Source: an uncultured Bacteroidota bacterium
GTDB lineage: Bacteria > Bacteroidota > Bacteroidia > Bacteroidales > P3
Reading direction: 5' to 3'
Assembly (NCBI GenBank): GCA_902777005.1
Contig: CACYSB010000010.1
Location: forward strand, 62,001-126,000
Length of the DNA stretch: 64,000 bases
Position 1 is the first letter of the stretch. Every line of letters begins with the position of its first letter. The notes under the pieces were generated by a model. It did not search any database. It was not told the DNA's origin and saw nothing but the letters and a program-made list of their open reading frames with translations. The translations under genes and the position numbers were made by a program. This document shows, piece by piece, positions 51,328 through 60,561 of the stretch.

Positions 51328-52947
51328 TTAATTGTGCAACTTTTTTTTCACTCTTCGCAAGTCCAGTGTATTCATGGCGTCGCTCCTCAGTCCCGTCACA
51401 CCCTTGTGCGTGAAGTGCAGTATCTGGTCGTAGTACAGCACCATCACCGGAGCCTCCGTCATCACCAGGCTGTCCATCTCGCGGTACAGCTCCATGCGGC
51501 GCTCCGGGTCCGTCTCCGTGCGCATCTTCTTGTACAGCCTGTCGGCATGCCTGTTGCTGAAGCGCGTGTAGTTGGGCCCTGCGGGCGTGCGGTTGGGGCC
51601 GTAGAAAAGCATCAGGTAGTTCTCCGCATCGGGATAGTCCGCCACCCACGACTTGCGGAACCACTCGCACTTGCCCTGTGCCACCTGCTCGCTCAACGCC
51701 GCCGGCGGGTTCACGTCGACCTGTATGTCAAGCCCGAGCAAGCCCAGCTGCTGCTGTATGTACTTGCACAGGTCCAAGTAGTTGGCCGTCGTCGAGAGTT
51801 TCAGCTTCGGCAGCTCGCCGCGATCCCTCTTCACCTCCGACAGCAGACGGCGTGCCCGCTCGGCGTCATACTCGTAGCCGCAGTCGCTGTAGCCAGGCAA
51901 CCCCTTGGGAATGAAACCGCCCGTCCCAGGCTCGCCGATATTGTTGCGCAGGTACTGCATCATCTTCCTCCGGTCGAAGCCGCAGCTGATGGCCTGCCGC
52001 AGCCGCCGGTCCGTCAGCGCGCTGCCTTCCTCCTCCATGTTGAAGCCCAGATACTCTGTGTTCAGGAACGGCGTCGACACCATATCTATGCGGTCCGCAT
52101 ACTTCTCCTTCAGCGTCCCGTCGGCATTCAGTATCTCGTCCTTGTAGCTCGCGTCGAGCGAATTCATAAAGTCAAGGTTACCCTTCACAAACTCCAGGAA
52201 CACCGTCTGCTTGTCTATGATGAACGTCACAGCCACCGCGTCGAGGTAGGGCAGGCGGTGCACCTCTGTCTCGTCGCCCTGCAGCCGGACTGTGTCGAAC
52301 TCGAAATAGAGAGGGTTCCTGCGCAGCACCAGCTTCACACCCTCCTTCCAGTACTGGAACCGAAACGGTCCGGTGCCGCACGGATGGTTGCGGAAGTCCT
52401 TGCCGTAGTGCTCGGTCACCTCGCGCGGCACCACCGAGCAGTAGACCATCCCAAGCTGGCTCAGGAACGGCGCGAAAGGCTCCTTGAGCCGTATCACGAA
52501 CGTCGTGTCGTCGGGCGCGTCGAAACGCTCCACCTCGCGCATGATCCACGCCCCTGGCGACGCCACGTCGGGGTCGGCAACTCGCTCGAAACTGTACACA
52601 AAGTCGCTCGACGTGACCCGCCGCGTGCTGTCCGGTGTGCCGAAAAGTGCGTTCCGGTGGAACATCACGTCGTCCCTCAGCGTGAACGTGTACGTCAGTC
52701 CGTCGGGGCTTATGCTCCACCGCTTCGCTATGCACGGCTGCACCTGCAGCCCCGTGTCCAGCTGCACCAGCCCGTTGTACAGCTGGCGGCAGGCCCACGT
52801 AAGACTCTGGTCCTTGGCAAAAGCAGGGTCCAGCGTCGTGATGCCGGCGCTCTCGTTGTAGCGGAATATCATCTTGTCGTCGTTCCGCCGGTGCCCGCAT
52901 CCCGCCAGCACCGCCACTCCAATGGCAATCATCACCAGTCGTCTCAT
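51328..52947 (-). CDS. Oligopeptide-type ABC transporter substrate-binding lipoprotein
   Basis: 539 residues from the ATG at 52947, which gives a lipobox (AIGVAVLAGC). SBP_bac_5 family: TTLDPAFAKDQSLTWACRQLYNGL, LTYTFTLRDDVMFH, HPCGTGPFRFQYW, LRQAISCGFDRRKMMQYL (parts). It binds peptides or similar solutes in the periplasm. No permease or ATPase gene is next to it, so its transporter is elsewhere or it has another role. It follows the EptC-like gene by 62 bp; a short GTAACC-type heptad array lies in the gap. Confidence 0.92.
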   Translation of the reverse strand: MRRLVMIAIGVAVLAGCGHRRNDDKMIFRYNESAGITTLDPAFAKDQSLTWACRQLYNGLVQLDTGLQVQPCIAKRWSISPDGLTYTFTLRDDVMFHRNALFGTPDSTRRVTSSDFVYSFERVADPDVASPGAWIMREVERFDAPDDTTFVIRLKEPFAPFLSQLGMVYCSVVPREVTEHYGKDFRNHPCGTGPFRFQYWKEGVKLVLRRNPLYFEFDTVRLQGDETEVHRLPYLDAVAVTFIIDKQTVFLEFVKGNLDFMNSLDASYKDEILNADGTLKEKYADRIDMVSTPFLNTEYLGFNMEEEGSALTDRRLRQAISCGFDRRKMMQYLRNNIGEPGTGGFIPKGLPGYSDCGYEYDAERARRLLSEVKRDRGELPKLKLSTTANYLDLCKYIQQQLGLLGLDIQVDVNPPAALSEQVAQGKCEWFRKSWVADYPDAENYLMLFYGPNRTPAGPNYTRFSNRHADRLYKKMRTETDPERRMELYREMDSLVMTEAPVMVLYYDQILHFTHKGVTGLRSDAMNTLDLRRVKKKLHN

Positions 52948-53009
52948 ATCATTCTCTTGTTTTATTCTTAATCCAGTAACCTGTAATCCGTAACCATCGA
53001 CCATTACCT

Positions 53010-54584
53010 TCACCTTTTATAAACATTCCCGTCCTCCAGCCGCCGTTCGCGCCCAGCGTCGTAGTGGACGTTTACCACACTCTTCGAACTGTCGAAACTC
53101 GGCGTCGCCACACCTGCCAAGTCCAGCAGCGTGTGGTACAGGTCGTCTATCATGTACGGTGTCGCCACATGCCCCCGCTGCATCTCCTCCCACTGCGGCC
53201 GCCACACTATGAACGGTATCTCCACGTTCACCCTCGGTATGCTGCCCGACCAGTCGTGTCCCGCATACTCGCCCTCGTCGTACACATTCTCCCCGTGGTC
53301 CGAAAAGTACAGCGCCGTCAGCCGCACCCCTCTATGCTCCATTCCGTAGGCCTCCAACACCCTCAGCATACTGTCAACCACATAGTCGTTGTACAACACA
53401 GCGTTGTCGTAGGCGTTCACCGTCCGACTCCGCTTATCGCCACTCGTCTCGTAGCGCTCAAACCCTCGTGGGTACCGTTTGGCGTAGTCCGTGTGGCACC
53501 CCATAAGGTGCACAAACACCATCCGGTACTTCGCCCCATCCTCCAACGCCGCCTGCAGCGGCACCATCAGCCGCTCGTCGTACGACGCCATCTTCGTGCT
53601 CTCCATCGACGAGTTCGCCATCAGGTTCACGTACGTCGTCACATCCGCATTCTGCGCCAGGCTCGTCACCCCGTTGTCCCACAACCCCACCGGCGACTGG
53701 TTCGACAGCCACCATGTCCGGTACGGTGTCGCTCCCAGCACATCGAACACATGCACACAGCTGTCCATCGGCAGCGCATGCTCCATGTTGTTCTCCGTCA
53801 GGAAATTCATCACCGACCCCAACGTGTTCGAATTGGCACTCACCACATCGTCGTACACCGCTATGTCATCCCTCGCCGACAACCTCGGCGTAGTCTCCCT
53901 CCCGTATCCGTACAGCGACATGTGGCCGCGGGCCGTCGACTCACCGATGATCACCACCACCAGCGTCGAATCCTCCGTCCTCATCTGCGCCTCCACCTCC
54001 ATCAACCCTCGTGTCCGCAGGTTGCGGAACTCACGCGACTCGCGCGCAAACGACACCACCGCACGCCCCACGTCGGGCATCGCCAGTCGCACGAAGCGTC
54101 CATTCACAGCATTCTCAGCGAAAAACACTCCCGCCGTCAACCACAACGCACCCCACACCATCACCTCGCACCTCCTCCTCAAGCCCAGCGCGGGCACGCG
54201 CATCAGCGTCATCACATACAGCCCCGTGTAGGGCACCAGCAACAGCAGCGCCGGCGTCATCTTCACAGTCATGAACTCCGTCGCCTCGTCCCAGTTCGTA
54301 TTCATAAACACAAACATCGACGACGCATTCAGCGGGCACCTCAGCAGCGCCCAATGGAACAAATTGATAAAGCCCTCGGCAAACAGCAGTGTCGCCGCCG
54401 TCACGTAAAGCCACCTGCGCCCCGTAGCCACAAATGGTGCCAGCAACGTCACTGTCCACGCAAGTACAATCACCACACTCCTCCACGTGAACACGTCATA
54501 GTTCAGTACCGCCCCCGCCAACGGCGTGAACAGCACCATCGCTATGAGCCATAATATCCTGACAGCCATCGATAGCCCATTCAT
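53010..54584 (-). CDS. Phosphoethanolamine transferase, EptC/CptA-like
   Basis: 524 residues. About five N-terminal membrane helices (to about 160), then a periplasmic alkaline-phosphatase-type domain with the nucleophile motif IIGESTARGHMSLYGYGRE (Thr217) and a metal motif YFSDHGENVYDEG. The GEST form and SLYGY resemble CptA/EptC, which decorate lipopolysaccharide core, more than EptA/MCR (GETAR). Phosphoethanolamine lowers surface charge and can affect peptide resistance. The acceptor cannot be fixed by sequence alone. Confidence 0.88.
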   Translation of the reverse strand: MNGLSMAVRILWLIAMVLFTPLAGAVLNYDVFTWRSVVIVLAWTVTLLAPFVATGRRWLYVTAATLLFAEGFINLFHWALLRCPLNASSMFVFMNTNWDEATEFMTVKMTPALLLLVPYTGLYVMTLMRVPALGLRRRCEVMVWGALWLTAGVFFAENAVNGRFVRLAMPDVGRAVVSFARESREFRNLRTRGLMEVEAQMRTEDSTLVVVIIGESTARGHMSLYGYGRETTPRLSARDDIAVYDDVVSANSNTLGSVMNFLTENNMEHALPMDSCVHVFDVLGATPYRTWWLSNQSPVGLWDNGVTSLAQNADVTTYVNLMANSSMESTKMASYDERLMVPLQAALEDGAKYRMVFVHLMGCHTDYAKRYPRGFERYETSGDKRSRTVNAYDNAVLYNDYVVDSMLRVLEAYGMEHRGVRLTALYFSDHGENVYDEGEYAGHDWSGSIPRVNVEIPFIVWRPQWEEMQRGHVATPYMIDDLYHTLLDLAGVATPSFDSSKSVVNVHYDAGRERRLEDGNVYKR

Positions 54585-54691
54585 TAAACATCTACAGTAA
54601 CGCCACTTCCACCTTTTTATTATCTCACCTCCGCCATTTCCCCCATCGCCGTCCTCACATCACCCTTCACCGTCACCCAGTCACCCCTGCA

Positions 54692-54817
54692 ACCCCTCTC
54701 CGTACCCCCTTCGTCTCTTCTCCGTCTGTTCTACGGTTGTTCACCTGTTGTTCTACGATTAAAACAGTTAAACAACCGGTGAACAACCGTAGAACAGTCG
54801 GAGCGGATACGGTGTGG
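54692..54817. repeat. Palindromic intergenic element, copy 5 (long form, inverted)
   Basis: CTCTTCTCCGTCTGTTCTACGG with two more 11-bp units, AT-rich centre, then AACAACCGGTGAACAACCG, AGAACAGTCGGAG and CGGATACGG. The TCTTCTCC mark is in the left arm, whereas copies 1, 3 and 6 have GGAGAAGA in the right arm, so this copy is inverted. Fills much of the 54585-54914 spacer; the HEAT gene promoter is the other content. Confidence 0.85.
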
Positions 54818-54876
54818 TGCCGGCCGAAGTATGGCGGCGGTGGCTTTTTTGTCTGCCGGATTTCTGAAAAAATGTG

Positions 54877-54884
54877 TATCTTTG
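54877..54884 (+). promoter_or_regulatory. Probable -7 element of the HEAT-repeat gene
   Basis: TATCTTTG followed by CAGCC; no TTTG at the usual distance. The ATG is 30 bp downstream. Confidence 0.55.
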
Positions 54885-54914
54885 CAGCCGTTTTCAGCAA
54901 CGACGGCAAGGCTT

Positions 54915-55535
54915 ATGACCGAAAAAGAACTGTATAGGGAACTGGGGGCTCTGACAAAGGACAGGGGCCGCTGGGAGGAGAGCATACCATCAGTGGCGTC
55001 GCTGCTCGGCACGGAATCCGTTAAAATAAAGGCCAAAGCGCTCTGGCTGCTGGGAGAGATGGGGTTGGCGTTTCCGGAGGCCGTCGTGGACAGCATGAAG
55101 GCTGTTGCAACGTTCCTCGACAACCGTGAGCCGCTGCTGCGCGAACGCGCCTTGAACGCCATGGGCAGGATAGGCAGGGGCTGCTACCGTTCCGTGGAGC
55201 CGTACTGGCCCGGGTTGTTCCGCTTCGCACACGACAGCGAGGCGAGCGTCAGGCTGGCGTTCATCTGGGCGTCGGAGAATATCGCCACCAATACTCCGGA
55301 CGTATACCGCGACCACATGCCGGTTTTTGCCGTGTTGCTGGGCGACGGCGACGAGCGTGTACGCATGGAGGCGCCGGAGATGTTCCGGGTCGTCGGCAGG
55401 CGTAGACCGGAGTTCGTGGCGCCATACGTCGAACAGCTACGCAATACCGCCGAAACCGACAGCAACAGCGTGGTCAGAATCCACTGCCAGGGGGCTGTAA
55501 GAGCAACAATGTTGTCAGACAAACCAAAGAAATGA
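54915..55535 (+). CDS. HEAT-repeat protein
   Basis: 206 residues from the ATG at 54915; the frame is open from 54831 but that part overlaps the promoter. Helical repeats: IKAKALWLLGEMGLAFPEAV, LLRERALNAMGRIGRGCYRS, SVRLAFIWASENIATNTPDVY, RVRMEAPEMFRVVGRRRPEF. Such armadillo/HEAT folds bind proteins. Cytoplasmic. Its stop overlaps the GNAT gene start by 4 bp, so the two are translated together. Confidence 0.8.
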   Translation: MTEKELYRELGALTKDRGRWEESIPSVASLLGTESVKIKAKALWLLGEMGLAFPEAVVDSMKAVATFLDNREPLLRERALNAMGRIGRGCYRSVEPYWPGLFRFAHDSEASVRLAFIWASENIATNTPDVYRDHMPVFAVLLGDGDERVRMEAPEMFRVVGRRRPEFVAPYVEQLRNTAETDSNSVVRIHCQGAVRATMLSDKPKK

Positions 55536-56071
55536 TGGAAACAGAACGTATAATGCTGCGCCCGTGGCGCGAGAGCGACGCTGAGGCGCTGTACAAATAT
55601 GCGAGCGACCCCGAGGTGGGGCCGCGTGCAGGGTGGCCGCCGCACAAGAGCGTTGAGGAAAGCCGTGAGATTATCCGCACCATTTTCAATAGCGACCACA
55701 TGTGGGCCATGGAGCTCAAGGCTACCGGCGAGCCCATAGGCTGCATGGGCTACATGGTCCACGGCGAGAGCAACATAGATATCGGCGAGAACGATGCGGA
55801 GGTGGGCTACTGGGTGGCGCGCCCCTATTGGAACCGCGGACTCTGCACCGAGGCGCTGCGGGTGCTGATAGACCACTGTTTCAGTGTGAAGGGCTTCCGT
55901 ACCCTATGGGCCGACTATTTCCCGGAGAACCCGGCAAGCGGCCGTGTGATGGAGAAGTGTTGCTTCTGTGACACCGGCGAGGTGAACCGTTGCAGCAAGC
56001 TCCAGCTCGGAGCCGACAAACCGGTGCGAATTATGCGTTTAGACAATCAGGCGAAGAAGGCTATTTGTTGA
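55532..56071 (+). CDS. GNAT acetyltransferase, RimJ/RimL-like
   Basis: 179 residues. METERIMLRPWRESDAEAL start, the conserved DAEVGYWVARPYWNRGLCTEALRVLIDHCF with the acetyl-CoA loop (two parts), and NPASGRVMEKCCF. This is the Acetyltransf_3 type that acetylates N-termini or small molecules. The last 11 bp overlap the end of the converging LolA-like gene, so the two mRNAs are complementary at their ends. Confidence 0.9.
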   Translation: MMETERIMLRPWRESDAEALYKYASDPEVGPRAGWPPHKSVEESREIIRTIFNSDHMWAMELKATGEPIGCMGYMVHGESNIDIGENDAEVGYWVARPYWNRGLCTEALRVLIDHCFSVKGFRTLWADYFPENPASGRVMEKCCFCDTGEVNRCSKLQLGADKPVRIMRLDNQAKKAIC

Positions 56072-56693
56072 CGACTACCGCTTTGGGGTATTTGCTCATG
56101 TCGAGCTTGAAGTAGTTGTCGCTGAGGCCTTTCTTTACCTTCTTGATGATTATTGTGACTTTGGCGCCCTTGACACTCATCTTCATCTCTTTGATTTGGT
56201 AGTTGCTTTTTGAGACTTTGACGTTGACGCTCTTGGCCTCGCTTTTCTTGTCGATGGGGTCGGAGAAGTCTATGTCATAGTAGTCGCTCTTGACCTTCAT
56301 CTTTGCTTTCTTGTAGTTTTTGTAGATGCCGAGGTCGGCGCCATTGTCGTTGTTGTCGGGGGTGGTCGTCTGGGTTATATATACTGTGTCTTTTGTGGCC
56401 ACCCATTCATGAGTGCCGTCGAAGCCGGACTCCATCTTCATGTCTGTGCCGAGGAGGGAGAAGGACATCATGGCCTTGAATTTGTCGTCTTTGCTGCCCA
56501 TGACAATGTTTATGTTAGTCAACGTGACAAAGGCGAGCGACGTCTTCATATCCATCGTTATCTCCACACCGTTGGTGCTGCTCATTGCTGCGTCGCTTTT
56601 CTTCATGATCTCAGCCACGTCTGCAGGGATCTGTGCCTGTGCGCTCACGAGGGCCATCATGGCAGTCAGAATGATGATAAAGTATTTCTTCAT
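56061..56693 (-). CDS. LolA-like/DUF4412-like exported protein
   Basis: 210 residues from the ATG at 56693 with signal peptide KKYFIIILTAMMALVSAQA. The body is beta-rich and lysine-rich (EITMDMKTSLAFVTLTNINIVMG, KMKVKSDYYDIDFSDP, KVTIIIKKVKKGLSDNYFKLD), resembling LolA/DUF4412 half-barrels that carry lipids or lipoproteins. The assignment is by fold pattern only. An upstream in-frame ATG at 56777 lies in the deaminase gene. Probably the last gene of the atpD operon. Confidence 0.7.
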   Translation of the reverse strand: MKKYFIIILTAMMALVSAQAQIPADVAEIMKKSDAAMSSTNGVEITMDMKTSLAFVTLTNINIVMGSKDDKFKAMMSFSLLGTDMKMESGFDGTHEWVATKDTVYITQTTTPDNNDNGADLGIYKNYKKAKMKVKSDYYDIDFSDPIDKKSEAKSVNVKVSKSNYQIKEMKMSVKGAKVTIIIKKVKKGLSDNYFKLDMSKYPKAVVVNK

Positions 56694-56706
56694 TGTTGGT
56701 TGTATT

Positions 56707-57801
56707 CTATTTACTATACACTTGTTTTCCATCAACAATTGTGATGGCCACGCAGTCGCCGTGCGAGGCGTAGACAAGGTCGGAAAGGCTCTTGACGTCG
56801 GCCAGGAAGAGGCAGGCGGGCTGTCCCGGAGCTATGGTGTGGCCGAGTGAGGCGATGCTGAGTATCTGCGTGGCAGGCACTGCTGTGGGGTCTCCTCGCC
56901 AGCCTTTCTGCAGCAGCGCCGCTGTCTTCATCACCTCAATCATGTCCAGGTTGTTGCTGCTGGCGCTGCCGTCGGTGCCAAGGGTGACCCGAGCTCCGGC
57001 CTCGAGCAGTTCGAGCATAGGGAAGCGGTAGCCGCTGCCAAGCTTGAGGTTGCTGTTGGGGCAGTGCACACAGGTGATGTGGTGATTGCCGATAAGCCTG
57101 ATTTCGTTGTCCGACAGATGCAGACAGTGGGCGGCGATGATGTTGTCACCCATCATGTCGAGTATGCCGAGCCGGTCTAGGTATTCCCACGGGCGGCAAC
57201 CGTGCTCCCGCAGGCAATCGGTTACCTCTTTTTGCGTCTCGCTCATGTGGATATGCATCGGCAGCCCGAGTTCCTTACAGGCATCGGCGCAGCGCCGTAG
57301 ACCTTTATCGCTGACGGTGTATATCGAATGGGGCGCTATGGAAACGGGCACACCCATGTTTAACAAATCGTCCAGCGTGTTGAGCTCATCCCCGTCGCCG
57401 AAGATGTTCAGGCCAAGTCTGGCGCGTATGCCGCTGTCCTTTACCGCCTTCGCCATCGATGGAAGACGGAAGTACATGTCGTTGAATGCTGTGGTGCCGC
57501 TGGCGAGCATCTCGCGGCAGGCCTGTAGTGTGCCTTGATAGACGGTTTCATCTGTCAGCTTCTGTTCGGCCGGCCATATATACTCTTTTAGCCACACGTC
57601 AAGCGGCTGGTCGTCGCCCAAGCCGCGGAAGAGCGTCATCGGTGCATGCGAGTGCATATTGCACAACCCCGGGAAAACAGCAAGCCCATGCGCGTCGATG
57701 TCTGCCGCACATGGGCTATGTGGTGTTACGCTCTCTATCTGGGAGCCGTTTATGGCAATGTCAACAGCTTTGCCGTCAAGGATGGCGCCGCCGATGGTCA
57801 T
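56707..57801 (-). CDS. Amidohydrolase, MTA/SAH deaminase-like
   Basis: 364 residues. Metal motif PGLCNMHSHAPMTLFRGLGDD, then GLPMHIHMSETQKE, IIAAHCLHLSDNE and LGTDGSASSNNLDM supply the histidines and aspartate of the TIM-barrel zinc site. These match the 5-methylthioadenosine/S-adenosylhomocysteine deaminase group (MtaD/SsnA-like). It would deaminate adenosine derivatives to inosine forms. About 60 residues shorter than typical MtaD at the two ends. The start codon overlaps the atpC stop (ATGA). Confidence 0.88.
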   Translation of the reverse strand: MTIGGAILDGKAVDIAINGSQIESVTPHSPCAADIDAHGLAVFPGLCNMHSHAPMTLFRGLGDDQPLDVWLKEYIWPAEQKLTDETVYQGTLQACREMLASGTTAFNDMYFRLPSMAKAVKDSGIRARLGLNIFGDGDELNTLDDLLNMGVPVSIAPHSIYTVSDKGLRRCADACKELGLPMHIHMSETQKEVTDCLREHGCRPWEYLDRLGILDMMGDNIIAAHCLHLSDNEIRLIGNHHITCVHCPNSNLKLGSGYRFPMLELLEAGARVTLGTDGSASSNNLDMIEVMKTAALLQKGWRGDPTAVPATQILSIASLGHTIAPGQPACLFLADVKSLSDLVYASHGDCVAITIVDGKQVYSK

Positions 57802-58031
57802 TGCACCAGTATCATCATGTCGTTCTGCTGCCCTTTCACTACGCCGCCGCGTATCTCAAACGTCTTCTCCCCATCGCCACTGACAAGCCGGATGGTTCCT
57901 CTCCCAAGCGACGAGATTATAGGGGCGTGGTTCTCCAACACCTCGAACTTCCCACCCGTACCAGGCAGCTGCAACAGCGTGGCTTCCCCTTCGTATAGGA
58001 TGTTGTCTGGTTTAGTGATTTTTACCTTCAT
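57798..58031 (-). CDS. atpC: F1Fo ATP synthase epsilon subunit, short form
   Basis: 77 residues: VKITKPDNILYEGEATLLQLPGTGGKFEVLENHAPIISSLGRG in parts. Only the N-terminal beta-sandwich is present; the C-terminal helical hairpin that inhibits ATP hydrolysis in other bacteria is missing, as is usual in Bacteroidota. Between atpD (17 bp) and the deaminase gene. The other ATP synthase genes are not in the window. Confidence 0.95.
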   Translation of the reverse strand: MKVKITKPDNILYEGEATLLQLPGTGGKFEVLENHAPIISSLGRGTIRLVSGDGEKTFEIRGGVVKGQQNDMMILVQ

Positions 58032-58048
58032 ATCAGTACCTGTAACCC

Positions 58049-59560
<1,512 letters not shown>

Positions 59561-59569
59561 TTACATAAA

Positions 59570-59610
59570 TTGCGGTGCAAAGATACGCATTTTTTTCTTT
59601 GCACCGCAAA
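59570..59610 (-). promoter_or_regulatory. atpD promoter overlapped by a perfect inverted repeat
   Basis: On the minus strand TTTG (59610-59607), 21 bp, TATCTTTG (59585-59578). The 13-bp arms TTGCGGTGCAAAG (59570-59582) and CTTTGCACCGCAA (59597-59609) are perfect reverse complements and cover both promoter elements. An operator is likely; a leader hairpin is less so because transcription would start inside or after it. Confidence 0.75.
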
Positions 59611-59653
59611 AAAAGTTTGCTATTGGCACCCAATTATTATATAATAGTCATTG

Positions 59654-60484
59654 TTACAGGGGAATAGTAATAGCGATAGGGTAGTGGTCGGAGATGTAGG
59701 GCGCGCCGTAGTCGGCGGTGAGGGTGTTGAATGTCGATACCTTGGCGTTGCGCACAAAGAAGTGGTCGATTGCTGAACCCTCGCCTTTGCCGAAGGCGTT
59801 GTAGGTGATGTCGTTGCTTTCACTGCCAGAAAGCTCTTTTGCCGACTGTAGTCCGTTGGCGTAGAAGGTGTTGAAGATTGTATCGTCTATGGTGGAGTTC
59901 ATATCGCCGCCAAGTATCACCGGCAGGTCAGTGGGGAAATCCTTGATGGTGGAGGCGATGAACTTGGCGCTCTCGGCGCGTGCTACCATCCCTACGTGGT
60001 CGAGGTGCGTGTTTAGGTAGACGAACTCCTTGCCGCTATGGCGGTCACGCAGTTTCAGCGTCGTCACCGTCCGTCGGCATGCGGCATCCCAACCAATAGA
60101 AGGGACTTCGGGCGTCTCGCTGAGCCAATAGGTATTGTATCCTAGATACTCCAGTCTTGTGGTATCATAATAGATTGCCATGAATTCGCCGGCATCCTTG
60201 CCGTCGTCGCGCCCCACTCCGACGCGGCGGTAGGTCGGCAGGCTGCTGTCGAGATACAGCAGTTGGTCTACCAGAGCTTCCTGTAGGCCAATGGCGTCGG
60301 GGTGCTCCTGCGTGATCATGTTGACCACTGCCTCCTTACGGAAGGGCCAGCCGTTGGCACCATCGATGTTGTTCCACGAATTGTAGCGGATATTGAAAGA
60401 GATAATCTTCAGATCGGGCTCGGCATTGCTGCATGAAGAGAGAATCAGTGCAGCGACAAAGAGTAAGCGAAGGGTTCTTTTCAT
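59654..60484 (-). CDS. Endonuclease/exonuclease/phosphatase family lipoprotein
   Basis: 276 residues. Lipobox ALILSSC, then the EEP fold: KIISFNIRYNSWNN, AIGLQEALVDQLLYLD (catalytic Glu), YLNTHLDHVG, VILGGDMNSTIDD, and the final DHYPIAITI (Asp-His). Secreted members hydrolyse phosphodiesters in nucleic acids, sphingomyelin or inositol phosphates. Attached to the envelope; substrate unknown. Stands alone between hppA and atpD. Confidence 0.9.
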   Translation of the reverse strand: MKRTLRLLFVAALILSSCSNAEPDLKIISFNIRYNSWNNIDGANGWPFRKEAVVNMITQEHPDAIGLQEALVDQLLYLDSSLPTYRRVGVGRDDGKDAGEFMAIYYDTTRLEYLGYNTYWLSETPEVPSIGWDAACRRTVTTLKLRDRHSGKEFVYLNTHLDHVGMVARAESAKFIASTIKDFPTDLPVILGGDMNSTIDDTIFNTFYANGLQSAKELSGSESNDITYNAFGKGEGSAIDHFFVRNAKVSTFNTLTADYGAPYISDHYPIAITIPL

Positions 60485-60500
60485 TGTTCCTTTGTTTTAG

Positions 60501-60538
60501 AGAAGGGTCAGCGGTATTTGAACCACTGACCCTTCTTC
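60501..60538. terminator. Hairpin terminator between hppA and the EEP gene
   Basis: AGAAGGGTCAGCGGT and ACCACTGACCCTTCT pair over 14 bases with one mismatch. Ends the hppA transcript on the minus strand; no long T-run follows. Confidence 0.7.
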
Positions 60539-60561
60539 AATAATTAACGTTGTATAACGAA

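Noticed and set aside
51334..54554. Long plus-strand frames opposite the peptide-binding lipoprotein and the EptC-like gene
   Set aside because: Composition (Arg, His and Gln runs) is that of antisense frames; the minus-strand proteins carry clear family motifs.
53010..54584. Calling the sulfatase-fold protein an MCR/EptA colistin-resistance enzyme
   Set aside because: The nucleophile motif is GEST with SLYGY, nearer to CptA/EptC; the acceptor cannot be known from sequence.
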